From NCBI GenBank assembly GCA_026119855.1, contig JAOWBW010000220.1, positions 178,828-242,827 of the forward strand: a stretch of 64,000 nt of DNA. The letters are read 5' to 3'. Shown here piece by piece: positions 33,272 through 44,016 of this stretch. The notes beneath the pieces are model-generated. The model was not told the DNA's origin. It ran no database searches and saw nothing but the letters and a program-made list of their open reading frames with translations. The position numbers and the translations under genes were made by a program. The stretch is from Campanula takesimana (Eukaryota; Streptophyta; Magnoliopsida; Asterales; Campanulaceae). The first letter of the stretch is position 1. Each line of letters starts with the position of its first letter.

Positions 33272-34711
33272 AAAGTTTGGACCTTAGTTCCAAGGCCACA
33301 AGATCAAGGAGTGATTGGTACAAAGTGGGTGTTCCGAAACAAGATGGATGAGAATGGAAGCATCACAAGGAACAAAGCAAGGTTGGTTGCACAAGGATAT
33401 AGACAAGAAGAAGGCATTGATTATGATGAAACATTTGCCCCCGTTGCAAGACTCAAAGCTATAAGGATATTCTTAGCTTATGCCTCTTACAAAAGATTCA
33501 AGCTATATCAAATGGATGTGAAGAGTGCATTTCTCAACGGAGAACTTCAAGAAACCGTCTTTGTTGCTCAACCGCCCGGATTTGAAGACCCCAAATTTCC
33601 AAATCATGTCTACAAACTCCGTAAAGCTTTATATGGACTCAAACAAGCTCCACGTGCATGGTATGATACTCTATCTAAGTTTCTCCTTGAAAAGGGATTC
33701 AAGCGTGGTAAGATCGACACAACTTTATTCATTGCTAAATATAATGATCATACTTTACTTGTTCAAATATATGTAGATGATATTATTTTTGGTTCTACTA
33801 ATGAATTGTTGTGTAAGCGTTTTGAGAAACTCATGAAAAGTAAATTTGAGATGAGCATGATGGGAGAATTAACATTCTTCCTTGGGCTACAAATCAAACA
33901 ATGTGCTGAAGTCATCTTCCTCAATCAAGCAAAATATACAAAGGACCTTATCAAGAAATTTGGACTTGAAAATGCAAAGGCATACGACACTCCTATGGCT
34001 ACTGGTAACAAGCTAGATAAAGACTTGAAAGGTAAGAAGGTTGATCAAACCTTATATCGAGGTATGATTGGCTCTCTCCTATACTTAACTGCTAGTAGGC
34101 CAGATATCATGTTTAGTGTTTGCGTGTGTGCTCGTTATCAAGCTGATCCTAGAGAAGCACATCTTATTGCTGTTAAACGTATTATTCGATATCTATCTGG
34201 AACTATTAACCTTGGACTTTGGTACTCCAAAGATTCAACTTTTGATCTTATAGGTTACTCAGATGCAGATTATGCAGCATGTACCATTGACAGGAAAAGC
34301 ACCAGTGGAACTTGTCATTTCCTTGGAAATCGACTAGTTTCATGGGCAAGCAAGAAACAAGCCTCAGTCTCTGTATCTACCACAGAAGCTGAATATATAG
34401 CTGCTGGAAGCTGCTGCTGCCAAGTGCTGTGGATGAAGCAACAATTGGTTGACTACGGAATCAAAGAAGAAAATTGTCCAATCTTTTGTGACAATACATC
34501 TACCATTGCTGTCTCCAACAACCCTGTCATGCATTCCAAGACCAAACACATTGATATCAAATACCATTTTCTTAAGGATCATGTGGAAAAAGGTAATATC
34601 CATCTAGAGTATGTGAGTACTGATGATCAAATTGCAGATATTCTCACCAAAGCTCTCGATTCCAAGAGATTTAGGTATCTAAGAGGAGAAATGGGTATGC
34701 CTGAACTTTAA
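33272..34711 (+). pseudogene. pol: Element B reverse transcriptase-RNase H
   Basis: It continues the same frame after the TGA and is open to the natural end (GEMGMPEL). RT motifs: GTKWVFRNK, ARLVAQGYRQEEGIDYDE, DVKSAFLNGE, YGLKQAPRAW, and catalytic YVDDIIFGS. RNase H has YSDADYAACTIDRKS, TTEAEYIAA and CDNTSTIA. Apart from the upstream stop no defect is visible, so the break in pol is recent. The nearest relatives in the window are E (62271-64000) and then A. Confidence 0.92.
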
Positions 34712-35430
34712 CTCAAATTTGTCCATATAAATTTCTTGTACTAATGTTTGTCAAAAGTTCAAAATCAAGATAGGTACACGGCAGACATATCACGGTCAAG
34801 CAAATACCATTGATCTTTCAATCCCTCAATTGACCGCACCTCCAGTCTGCCGCATCATTCAAATGTTGCCGCACACTTCACTCTGCCGCGCAAAATCTTG
34901 TTACCTCATTGTAATACTTCATCTCAAAAGCTAAACCAAGGTAAGACCTCAATCGACCGCACATGTCACGGTCGACCTCATAGTTACCGCACAAGGACCC
35001 CAGGTAAGTCATTCTAACTTAGAGATATTTAGGATGTTTCTGTCATATCTACCTCAAGGGCATAAAGGTAACTTTCTTTTTTCCCTCGTTTTTAATAAAT
35101 TCAAAAAAAAAATTTGGAGCATTAAATTTTCATTTAATTTTTATTCCTTAAAACTATTTATGAGCCATCTTTGGCTATTGATTTGACACCTAGTAACCTT
35201 GCATTTAATTCGAATAGACAACCTAGGTCACCTCAGTACCTTTTGCAGAGTTAACCCTCCATCTTCCCATCATCTGACCTCTGCAAACCACCCTCCACCA
35301 AAACCGTTCCATCTCCTTCTATCTCTCCACCACTCTGCTCATATCACTTTTTCAGAAAAATCAAAACCTCTCTCTCTCTAAACTTCTCTCTAAAAACCGC
35401 CTCCCTTACTCTCATTCTCTCAATCTATAA
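34712..35430 (+). other. Element B pol-aORF spacer and aORF leader
   Basis: No coding frame. 34770-35000 holds a cluster of the B word (five CCGCA plus related CACGGTC and ACGGCA). An A/T-rich stretch with an A-run follows at about 35095-35112. The last 150 bp before the aORF start are strongly pyrimidine-rich (CTCTCTCTCT at about 35368), like a plant gene 5' leader. I see no clear TATA box here, unlike in A and E. Confidence 0.6.
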
Positions 35431-35523
35431 ATGACTTCTAAACACCCATCTAAGAAGACTTCGAAATCTGTTGAATCAAGAGACGAACCTCCAATTCAAT
35501 CCACTCCTCCCGTCGTTGTTATG
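35431..35523 (+). CDS. Element B aORF, proposed exon 1
   Basis: ATG 35431 (MTSKHPSKKTSK) opens a 31-codon frame ending ATG|GTATGAATT, a good plant 5' splice site. Element E has the same arrangement: ATG|GTATGAATT after a 14-codon basic first exon. The exon product is short and Lys/Ser-rich. Call rests on the matched donor, on phase 0 in both elements and on homology of exon 2. Confidence 0.6.
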
Positions 35524-36193
35524 GTATGAATTTTCAATTTCTCAATTTTTTTTCCATGTTCTTGGTAAAAATTTCGAAAACCCTTCTTATTCCTTAAAAT
35601 CTTTCTTAAATCTCTTAAGTTAGTAATATGAAAATCTTGCTTTGATTATTTATTTTTGGTTCTTGTTAAGTATATCTCATGCCTGCATAAGATCTTACCC
35701 CAGTTTTGTAGAGTGTTTAATTTCACGCAAATGGGTTCAATTTTTTTTTCTTTCCTATTCTCACTTTTCAATTTCTGGGTTTAATGTGGCGTTTGTTTCA
35801 TGAAATTTATCTGACATTAAGACTTTATTTGCAATTCCGATTTTGTCTATGATATTTTCGTTGAATTTCAGTCAATTTTTGGATATCTGGGTTCAGTTAG
35901 ACTAATGGTGTTTTTGATGTTCATCTTAGTGTTCTTCGTGTTCTTAATGAATTCACCTTTTTTTATCCTTGTTAATTTACTTGCTTTTGAAATTTGTGTT
36001 TCTGCTCTATTCACTTTTTGATCTTGTATGGGTCAAACACTTCAATGTTTGCGGTAATGTTGTTAACATCTCTACCTACCGCAACCTTTTGTTACCGTGC
36101 TTCACTTGACCGCACCATCATTGCCTTTCATTCTTGTCAAGTGACCGCACGACCTACCTCGTTTTCTAAACTTTAAATTTTGCCTTGTTTCAG
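35524..36193 (+). other. Element B aORF, proposed intron
   Basis: 670 bp, GTATGA...TTTGTTTCAG, A/T-rich and T-rich as plant introns are, with stops in all frames. Near its 3' end (36050-36165) it carries copies of the B word (CTACCGCA, GACCGCAC). E carries its own word cluster at the same place. Confidence 0.6.
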
Positions 36194-37648
36194 GACTTAA
36201 ACCATTTCATTCCTGGGATAGTCATAGACCATGCAGATCTCAAGAAGGATGCCATTGGCCGCAATATCTTGGGTCGCATGCACAAATCTGGAATTCTCCC
36301 TCTCTTTACCTTTGATCAAGAATTTCATCTTTCCGCTTTTGTTGACGAATTCTTCAGTTCTGCTGTTGAAATGGAAAGTCCAGAAGAGCCTGCCGCACAC
36401 CCTAAATTCCTTAAAGCCACTGTTATGGGAATCCAATTGGCCTTTGATGCTAGTGACATTGCCCATGCCGTGGGAATCAAGAAAAGCAAGGACTTTGATA
36501 CAATTTCACGGCAGGAGACCCTTAGTCTGGCTAAGAAACTAGCAGGCACGGCAGACATTCTAAAAATACAGCGTAAGGACGTTGGTGAAATAATGTACCA
36601 TATTGGCCATCTGGTAGATCATGCCCTATTATGCAAGACTGGCAATCATGCCAACTTTAATCACACTCAATGGATGATCTCTGCTGCTATTTATCTTGGC
36701 AAGCGATTAGATTGGGGTCAAATCATGTATGATATCCTGCGAGCCAATATTCTCTCATATAAGGATGCGGCTGATGAAGGCGAGACCAAGTACCGCACGA
36801 ACAGTAGGTTGATTTCCTACTTGATGAGTCACACAATCAGAATTAGGGAATTGTATGAGCAGAACAAGAATTATAAGGTTCCAATTCCTACCTCAAAAGA
36901 CTTCTGCCGCAAATCTATGAAGACCAATTACCGTGGTAATTTTGGTGACGAAATGTACCGCTCCTATCTTTTAAGAGATCCCATTGAAGAATACATCCCT
37001 CCAAAGTACTCCAAACGAGGTCAAGCAAACCTTGGTGATCGCATGGTAAGTGATGTAGAGGATGCCGAATTTGAACAAGGCCGCAAGAATGCTGCCGCCA
37101 TGAAGGCTCGTGAAAAGGGTAAGAATGTTGAACTCCCCTCTCCTCCAACTTTTGTTAAAGGCAAAGAGAAGGTTGGGGAACCGACAAGGAAGTCAAGACC
37201 AGTTTCCCAGGGCGTCAAGATTGCACCTACCGCACCTGTTCGTCCTGCCGCGCCAAAACCTCCAAAATCTAAGGTCATTCCTACTGCACCTCCAATGTCT
37301 CCTTCCCCATCCCCTGAACCTCAACCAAAATCCAAAGTCTCTAAATCCCTCTCTTCCAAACCTGCCGCGCCAAAACAACCCTATGTTGTCCCTCAATCTA
37401 CCGTGCCTTCCCTCAAATCTAAACCTTCTATATCCCTCAAAACAGCACCTAGTCAGGGGGAGTCGTTTGACAAGAAAAGATCTCATACCCCTAGCCCAGT
37501 CAAAGTCTCCAAAAAGGCTAAGGTGGCTAAGCAACCTTCACCTGAGGTAATCTCCCCAACCCTTTCATCTGACGAAGAAATAGTGGTTGCCCCTCCCAAA
37601 ATTTCAAAGAATTTTGTTCTGGATGCCCAAGAGGCTGATATGGAATAA
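36194..37648 (+). CDS. Element B aORF, exon 2 (globular domain and Pro-rich region)
   Basis: It starts GAC after the splice acceptor (DLNHFIPG) and is homologous from the first residue to E's exon 2 (DLSNFRPG, both reaching L-LPLFT-Q). The N-terminal 260 residues form a globular domain shared by A, B and E. Then follow a Pro/Ser/Lys-rich region with SPSPEPQPK and basic KVSKKAKVAK, possibly a nuclear signal. It ends at TAA 37646-37648, but the same frame continues for another 413 codons (next entry). Function unknown: env-like by position, though no signal peptide or transmembrane segment is visible. Confidence 0.7.
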   Translation, partial: DLNHFIPGIVIDHADLKKDAIGRNILGRMHKSGILPLFTFDQEFHLSAFVDEFFSSAVEMESPEEPAAHPKFLKATVMGIQLAFDASDIAHAVGIKKSKDFDTISRQETLSLAKKLAGTADILKIQRKDVGEIMYHIGHLVDHALLCKTGNHANFNHTQWMISAAIYLGKRLDWGQIMYDILRANILSYKDAADEGETKYRTNSRLISYLMSHTIRIRELYEQNKNYKVPIPTSKDFCRKSMKTNYRGNFGDEMYRSYLLRDPIEEYIPPKYSKRGQANLGDRMVSDVEDAEFEQGRKNAAAMKAREKGKNVELPSPPTFVKGKEKVGEPTRKSRPVSQGVKIAPTAPVRPAAPKPPKSKVIPTAPPMSPSPSPEPQPKSKVSKSLSSKPAAPKQPYVVPQSTVPSLKSKPSISLKTAPSQGESFDKKRSHTPSPVKVSKKAKVAKQPSPEVISPTLSSDEEIVVAPPKISKNFVLDAQEADME

Positions 37649-38887
37649 GTGAGTGGCTCTGAGAATGAGGATGATGCTGCCGCAGAAGAGGATGAGCAGT
37701 CTGAGGATGCAACTGAAAGTGAAACAGAGGAACAGGCTGTTGAGAAGCCCATTGATAAGGGATTGGTTGATGAGAGTTCTGAGGAAGAACATGGAGATTC
37801 TGCCACAAGTGACAAGTCTGCCGCAGAAAAAGATATGGATGTTGAGCATATTGAAGACGATATTGTTCCTGAGAAGGTCGATACTCTTATTGATATTGAG
37901 GATGGTGATGATGATGCTACCACATCACCAAAGGCTAAGGTCTCCGAACAAAACATTGAAGTTCTTCCTACCGTGCCTCCTGTCCCTACCGCACCAGCTC
38001 CATCGACCGCACCACCTGCTCCTGAGTCGAATCACTCTATTCCTGAACTGCTTGCCGCAGTCAAGCTTCTTACTCAGATGCAGGCAGACACTCAATCCCA
38101 GGTTGAATCCTTAGTGTCTAGTATGGTGGCGCTTCGAGAGGAGGTTATTGAGCTGAAGACTGATCAAGCCGCATTGAAGCGAGATGTTGCCGCACTTCCC
38201 TCCGAAATGATTTCGACCATTAAGGGGGAGAGTGTTGTGATAACAAAGGCTGTTAAGGACATCATGCAAGGAACAACTAGCAGCTCTACCGCACCTCCTG
38301 CCGCAGATCCTGCTCTCACTTATGCCGCACTCAGAGAGGCCCTTCATAAGCAAACTAATTACATCAGCACCAGTGTTGTCAATGGTGTTGAAGGTGCGAG
38401 CAAAGAATTGTCAAAGGCTATGAATGCTGATAAACTTGAAGTCAAGGATGAGCTGGGCAAAGAGCTGAAGAAGTTGAAATCTTCTCTAAAGGAGGAAATA
38501 ATGGTTCAAACAAATACCGCACTTCTTACGGTTGCTGAAAAGTTTACTCCCAAGATTGCCGCGATGACTGAAGCGATGAAGGTTCAAACCAACCGTATTG
38601 ATATCAACAACGTCAGAATTGAAGGACAATCTACCAAGATTGACCTCCTATCCAACCGCATCAATACGGTAATGAACAGGCTTAATCGACAAGGCGTGAT
38701 TCAAGCCGCGCAGGAAGCTTTTCAAACTCCTGAAGCAGGTCACGGCAATGTTCAAGCTCACGGTGAAGAGGAAGAAGAAGATGGAATCACTGCTCCAGTC
38801 ATGATTCCTGGATTGAATATCCCAGCTTACCGCTTTCCTCTTGCCGCAAAATTCATTGAAGATCTCATTGATGTTGACCGCATTTGA
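37649..38887 (+). pseudogene. Element B aORF, C-terminal acidic and coiled-coil part
   Basis: In frame with exon 2 beyond a single TAA. It is very acidic at first (DDAAAEEDEQSED), then Pro/Ala-rich, then a long helical region with heptads (about residues 145-200 and 250-350) typical of coiled coils. It ends HDVDRI-like at 38885. E has a similar C-terminal part after a single TAG. Without the stop the protein would be about 930 residues including exon 1. The word ACCGCA/GCCGCA is frequent and mostly encodes Thr-Ala or Ala-Ala. Confidence 0.6.
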
Positions 38888-39289
38888 TCTGATCGCATGT
38901 GGTCATAAAAATTTAATGTTTAAAACAATCTTACTCTTATGTTTTCATTCTGGGTTTGTAACTTAAAACAATATTTCTCTTTTGTGATCCTTATACTCCT
39001 GCTGCATTAATGATTATCATCTTGGAGTATGATTATTGTGTTTGTTGCATTTCTACTACTTCTTTGATTATTTATCTTGAAATGCTTCAAATAATTTTTC
39101 TATCTTCTAGGATTAGTAATTTGTTTTTTCTTTTTAGGATGATAGAAATCTATAACATTGGCTTAGTGTGTGCATTAACTTGGGACATGATATTAATAAA
39201 ATGTTTATTCTCAAAAGCATGTTTTTACCAAGTACAATGAATTAGCCTTTGTTATAGTAGGTAATGGTCTCAATCAAATAGGGGGAGAT
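38888..39289 (+). other. Element B 3' untranslated region and polypurine tract
   Basis: A/T-rich, no frame. The last 60 bp (TAGTAGGTAATGG, then TCAATCAAATAGGGGGAGAT ending at 39289) match the same place in E. The tract AAATAGGGGGAGAT at 39276-39289 is the plus-strand primer. Confidence 0.85.
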
Positions 39290-40839
39290 TGTTGGGTATG
39301 CTTATTATAAACCACTCCTATTACCTTAATTTGATTGATCCCATAACCTTATTTTACTCTTTGTGGACTTTAGGATATATTGTAAAAAGTACTTGTACTT
39401 ATTTTAGAATAGTCTACTTTATAGTTGAATAGGCTTAGCAGATTAGGACTCAATTTTTCTAAGTCTGGAAAAATGAGGTAGGTCCATTGCCTACCGCATG
39501 TAACCTACCGCATGACCAAGGTGCCGCATTCTCTATGCTTGCCGCAGATAACCTTGCCGCATGGTTCCATCCTACCGCGTGAATATCTACTGCATGGAAC
39601 CATGGTTGAAGAAACTCAAGTTGGTTCAAACTTAACCATAGTCACACTTGTGTCTTTACCTTGGTTAGTTTTGAACGTTGCAAATTCAAATTTCAAATTT
39701 GAATACAACTGTCATTTTAGTACAGTTGGACCACCATGACTCTGCAACAAAAGGACAACTCAGACTGAGCTCCAATTAGAAATCAACAGCTCATTGTCCT
39801 CCAAACTTGCCCTCTAAGAATTCAAACGGCTAGTTTCTCCATCAAGGCTATAAATAGACCTTGAATTCTTCATTGAATATAAGCTGAGATTCTAAGAGAG
39901 AAATTGCTGTTGAAATTCTTGGTGATTGAAGATCATACTCAAGATTTCCAGAATCCTTTGAATCTTCAAGCACTCAACCTTCAAGTCTTCAACAAATCTC
40001 CAGCAACCTTCAAGATCAAATCTCAAGCCTCTCAACACAAGATTCATTACGCTCTAAAATCATATAGATTCCAAAGAGCTTTTGATTCTTACACACACAC
40101 TCACCCCGATTGATCAATCACATAGATTGAATCATTAGGGATACACTGGTCTAAGTCTAGGATTTGAACTTCATTGAAATAGGAGTTAATTCAGTTCTTC
40201 ATCTTTGTAATCTGTACTCAATAGAATTAATACATCCTCCATTCAAAATCCAAGACTGACCATCTTGGTAAAGGACGTAGATCTTTTAACAGATCGAACC
40301 TTTCCAAATCATTGTGTCATTTACTCACTGCACTTTACCTTTCTGCAAATTTACTTTAAGTCTTGTTCATCTTGTTCATATTGTTCTTCACTTGTTCATA
40401 TTAATCTTGTTTGTCTTTTAGTGTTTGATCTTTCAGATTTAAGAACAAGTGTGAATTGTGTTTGTTTGTCTACCTCATTGCCTAAGTTAAAATCTGACTA
40501 ACTTATCATTTGCCAAAAATCTCTAAGACACAAATTTTCAATCTTTCAACCTACCTCACATTAACCTACCGCACTACTACCTACCGCATATACATCTACC
40601 GCACTACCTACCGTAAAAACAAACCTACCGCATTGAACTTATCAAAACCAACTCTAAACTTGTTTCAACGAAAACTTCCGCTGTGCATTTTATACTTGAC
40701 CGTGTGGTTTTTATCTACCGCAAAATTCAAGTGTAAGCATAAAGGTTGAATTTTGAAAAAGGGTTGAAATTTTAAATAGGCTATTCACCCCCCCCCTCTA
40801 GCCTCTTTTCATACCCTTGTTGTGTCTCTGGGACCAACA
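39290..40839 (+). repeat. Element B 3' LTR
   Basis: 1,550 bp. Differences from the 5' LTR that I see: ATTACC/ATTGCC, GTCCAC/GTCTAC, TACCGC/TACTGC, CTTAGTG/CTTGGTG, AAGAG/AATAG and CCGCAA/CCGTAA. Two of six hit the ACCGCA word. TATAAATAG at 39849-39857. Confidence 0.95.
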
Positions 40840-40844
40840 GAAAC

Positions 40845-41484
40845 TGTTCAGAATACACAAGCAACTCGCAAATCTAGTAGGTTACGATCCGAGCCCGAGA
40901 GATATGGATTTCTCGTAACGGATAGTAATGAGGTAGAAATCATTGAGAATGATGAACCGTCAACCTACCAAGAGGCGATGTCTTCTCCTGATTCGGACAA
41001 GTGGCTTGGAGCCATGGAATCCGAATTGCAATCCATGCAAGACAATCAAGTTTGGAATTTGATTGATGCGCCCGAAGGTGTAAAAACTATAGGATGCAAA
41101 TGGGTCTTCAAGAAGAAGACTGACATGGATGGGAAGGTGCATACTTACAAAGCTAGACTTGTAGCGAAGGGTTATAGGCAAGTTCATGGTATTGACTATG
41201 ATGAGACCTTTTCACCCGTAGCAATGATCAAGTCTATAAGAATTTTGCTTGCCATTGCCGCATATCATGACTATGAAATATGGCAGATGGACGTCAAAAC
41301 CGCTTTCCTGAATGGAAAACTACAAGAGGATGTGTATATGACACTATCAGAAGGTTTTGAACAAGATTCTAAGGTATGCAAATTGCAGAGATCCATCTAT
41401 GGATTGAAGCAAGCTTCTAGGAGTTGGAATCTCCGTTTTGATGAATCGGTCAAAGAGTTTGGTTTCATCAAGAACGAAGATTAG
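40845..41484 (+). pseudogene. pol: Element C RT, N-terminal part (resumes after B)
   Basis: It continues the frame interrupted at 27474. It includes RSEPERYGFLVTD, MESELQSMQDNQVW, GCKWVFKKK, ARLVAKGYRQVHGIDYDETFSP, DVKTAFLNGKL and YGLKQASRSW. It ends at TAG 41482-41484 just before PCVYKK. D has Glu at this place, so C's Pol is broken here independently of B. Confidence 0.92.
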
Positions 41485-42485
41485 CCTTGTGTATACAAGA
41501 AGATTAGTGGGAGCATAGTGCTATTCCTTATTTTATACGTGGATGACATATTAATCATTGGAAACGACATTCCTACACTTCAGTCTGTGAAGCCGCATAT
41601 ATTCTTGGCATTAAGATCTATAGAGATAGATCAAGAAGGCTGCTTGGTTTAAGCCAAAGTACATACATTGACAAGGTCATTAGAAGATTCCGTATGGAAA
41701 ATTCTAAGAGAGGCACCTTGCCCGTGTTACATGGAGTTTCTCTAAGCAAGACACAATGTCCTAAGACAAACGATGAGCGTGAGAAAATGAATGATGTTCC
41801 ATATGCTTCGGCAATTGGGTCCATCATGTATGCCATGATTTGTACTAGGCCGGATGTATCTTATGCTTTGAGCATGACAAGTAGATACCAATCCGACCCT
41901 GGCGAAAATCACTGGATAGCTGTAAAAGCGATTCTTAAGTACTTGATAAGAACTAAAGACTCGTTTTTAGTCTATGGAGGAATGGAAGATGATCTCGTTG
42001 TAAATGCTTACACGGATGGAAGCTTCCAAACCGACAAAGATGATAGTCGATCGCAATCGGGTTTTGTGTTTATGTTAAATGGTGGAGCTGTAAGCTGGAA
42101 GAGTTCCAAGCAAAGTACAACCGCTGATTCTACAACAGAAGCTGAGTATATTGATGCATCAGATGATGCAAAAGAAGCTGTTTGGATTAAGAAGTTCATA
42201 ACTGAACTTGAAGTGGTTCCTAGTATTGCTAATCCAATAGACCTTTATTGCGACAATAATGGTGCTATTGCTCAAGTAAAGGAACCAAGAGCACATCAGA
42301 AATCCAAACACATACTTAGGCGTTTTCATATCATTCGAGAGATCGTTGATAGGGGAGACGTAAATATATGCAGAGTACCTACTGATGACAATGTTGCGGA
42401 CCCGCTAACAAAAGGACTTCCACAAGCTAAACATGATGGTCATGTTAGGTCCATGGGTATTAGATACATGGGAGATTGGGCCTAG
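41485..42485 (+). pseudogene. pol: Element C RT palm and RNase H
   Basis: The catalytic LYVDDILII motif is at about 41536-41560. About 30 bp later, near 41590, the frame shifts: compared with D about 43 bp are missing, between two GTGAA-like repeats. The frame from 41694 gives RNase H (AYTDGSF, STTEAEYI, LYCDNNGAI, VADPLTKGLP) to the stop at 42483-42485. The polypurine tract is next. Confidence 0.9.
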
Positions 42486-42499
42486 GGCAAGTGGGAGAT
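42486..42499 (+). other. Element C polypurine tract
   Basis: GGCAAGTGGGAGAT immediately before the 3' LTR, in the pol stop region; the same sequence appears in D (minus strand, 46313-46326, with one A for G). Confidence 0.85.
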
Positions 42500-44009
42500 T
42501 GTTGGTAGTGGTGCCCTAGGCACGTTTAATAAACGTTGTAATTGTTATCATTTATTTCATATCAATAAAGAGATGTTTTGATTATTATTGTTGTTCATGT
42601 TTACTTATAATAATCCCCGTCCCTAGTACTTGTTAAGCACTAGTATAAAGGCTAAATGGTCATGGGATGATCATGTTAGATTTATGGGTACTTGTTTGGA
42701 ACAAGGTACTGGACATGACCCGCTGTATGAGATTTATGTCATGGTCTATGTCGTACATATATCTCATATTAGTTATGTCATTTGAATCCTTAGACATGAA
42801 GTTATTATAGTCTTCCACTTGATGAACATTGTGTTTGACATATTCAAACGCTACCTTAACACGGTAGTTATAAAGGGTATGATTGGCATAATCGGATTCC
42901 CGTTGGGAAGAATAATAAGCTAAATGGATTTGTCCCTCCACGGAGAGATGTCAAGCTTGGGCCTCTCGTAGGAATGATGTTGATGAAATGTTCGGCCGGA
43001 CTCAAATGAATTGATTGGATCAATGTCATTTGGATTATCAACATATTCGGAATCGAGAAAGTATTGAACAAAACAAGTTGACTCTTTGACCATGACTTGT
43101 GTTCAATGACATCGTGGACAAACGGATTGTGACATATTCTAAAGGAATGCGAACTTGTATCTAGTTATACTATTTGGGTAGGTATGACGGTTTGCTAGAA
43201 CCTAATCATATCTTATGGGATCATGTTTGAGCCCATTTCCAACTTAGTATAATCCTAGAGGGTCACACACAATAGAACGAATCTTAAATGAGAGGACTAT
43301 ATTGGTATTTAGGGCCGGAGGACCTCCAAGGAATTTCTGGAAAGTTCTGGGCCTCCCGGTCAACCAAGCGGGCGCTTGGGTTGCACCAGGTGGGCGCCTG
43401 AACAAGCCGGAAAAAGAATTGGACTTTCTGCCCAAACAAGCGGGCGCCTGGGTAGGACCAGGCGGGCGCCCGGTATGCCGATTGGAAATTTCCTAATTCG
43501 ATTAGGAATGGTTTTTGACACAAGTTACCTATTTGGAATAGGTCTTAATTGTGTATAAAAACACCAATTCGGCCAGACCATATGAGTGTGTGCTTTTGTG
43601 AGTCTCAAAGAGTTTGAGAGAGATTTTATTTTGTTCTAAGATATCATTGATTGAGGAACAAAATAATTCACAAATAAATTCCATATAGTTCTTTATTAAA
43701 TTGTGAAAGCGTGTTTTACAATTATTGGTCTAGCAACCAAGATTAAAGAAGCTCCTTTGATATTCGTTCGAAGTGTGGATACCGCTAGAGGGTGAATTTT
43801 ATCATCTTACAAAGTTCGTGATTTGTTCGTGATAAAGCTTCAAGATCTCCACCAAGACCAAAGAAAAAATTCATAGCCATCAAGGGTTAGTTATTCCTCT
43901 GTTCATCTTGTTGTATTTGATTTAATCATATGAACGGATCCATGGCTTTGGGTTTTCTTAAAATTTTAATTGCTATATTCCGCTGTGCATGTTACTTCGA
44001 AACCCAACA
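42500..44009 (+). repeat. Element C 3' LTR
   Basis: 1,510 bp with about 14 differences from the 5' LTR. TATAAAAA at 43554-43561 and the inverted repeat ACCTATTTGGAATAGGT at 43527-43543 are unchanged. It is followed by GTGGTTA, the target copy. Confidence 0.95.
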
Positions 44010-44016
44010 GTGGTTA

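Larger units (their letters stand above)
27475..40839 (+). mobile_element. Element B: full-length SIRE/Maximus-type Copia retrotransposon
   Basis: 13,365 bp with target duplication GAAAC (27470-27474 and 40840-40844). Two 1,550-bp LTRs differ at about 6 positions. The order is LTR, primer site, gag, protease-integrase-RT-RNase H, spacer, intron-containing aORF, polypurine tract, LTR. It sits in the coding sequence of C, so it is younger than C, as the LTR divergence also says. It is rich in the word ACCGCA. Confidence 0.96.
22096..44009 (+). mobile_element. Element C: Angela/BARE-type Copia retrotransposon, split by SIRE element B
   Basis: 21,914 bp as it stands, about 8,544 bp without B and its duplicated target. 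The LTRs are 1,510 bp each with about 14 differences by my reading. It is flanked by GTGGTTA (22089-22095 and 44010-44016), 7 bp where 5 is usual. Gag-Pol is interrupted at 27475 by B, and independently broken by a stop (41482-41484) and a small deletion near 41590. Assignment to Angela rests on remembered family motifs in integrase and RT (PGTPQ.NGVSERRNRTLLDMV, RYGFLVTD). Confidence 0.93.

Noticed and set aside
36197..36558. Antisense frames opposite B's aORF
   Set aside because: Mirror frames of a long coding sequence, without own motifs.
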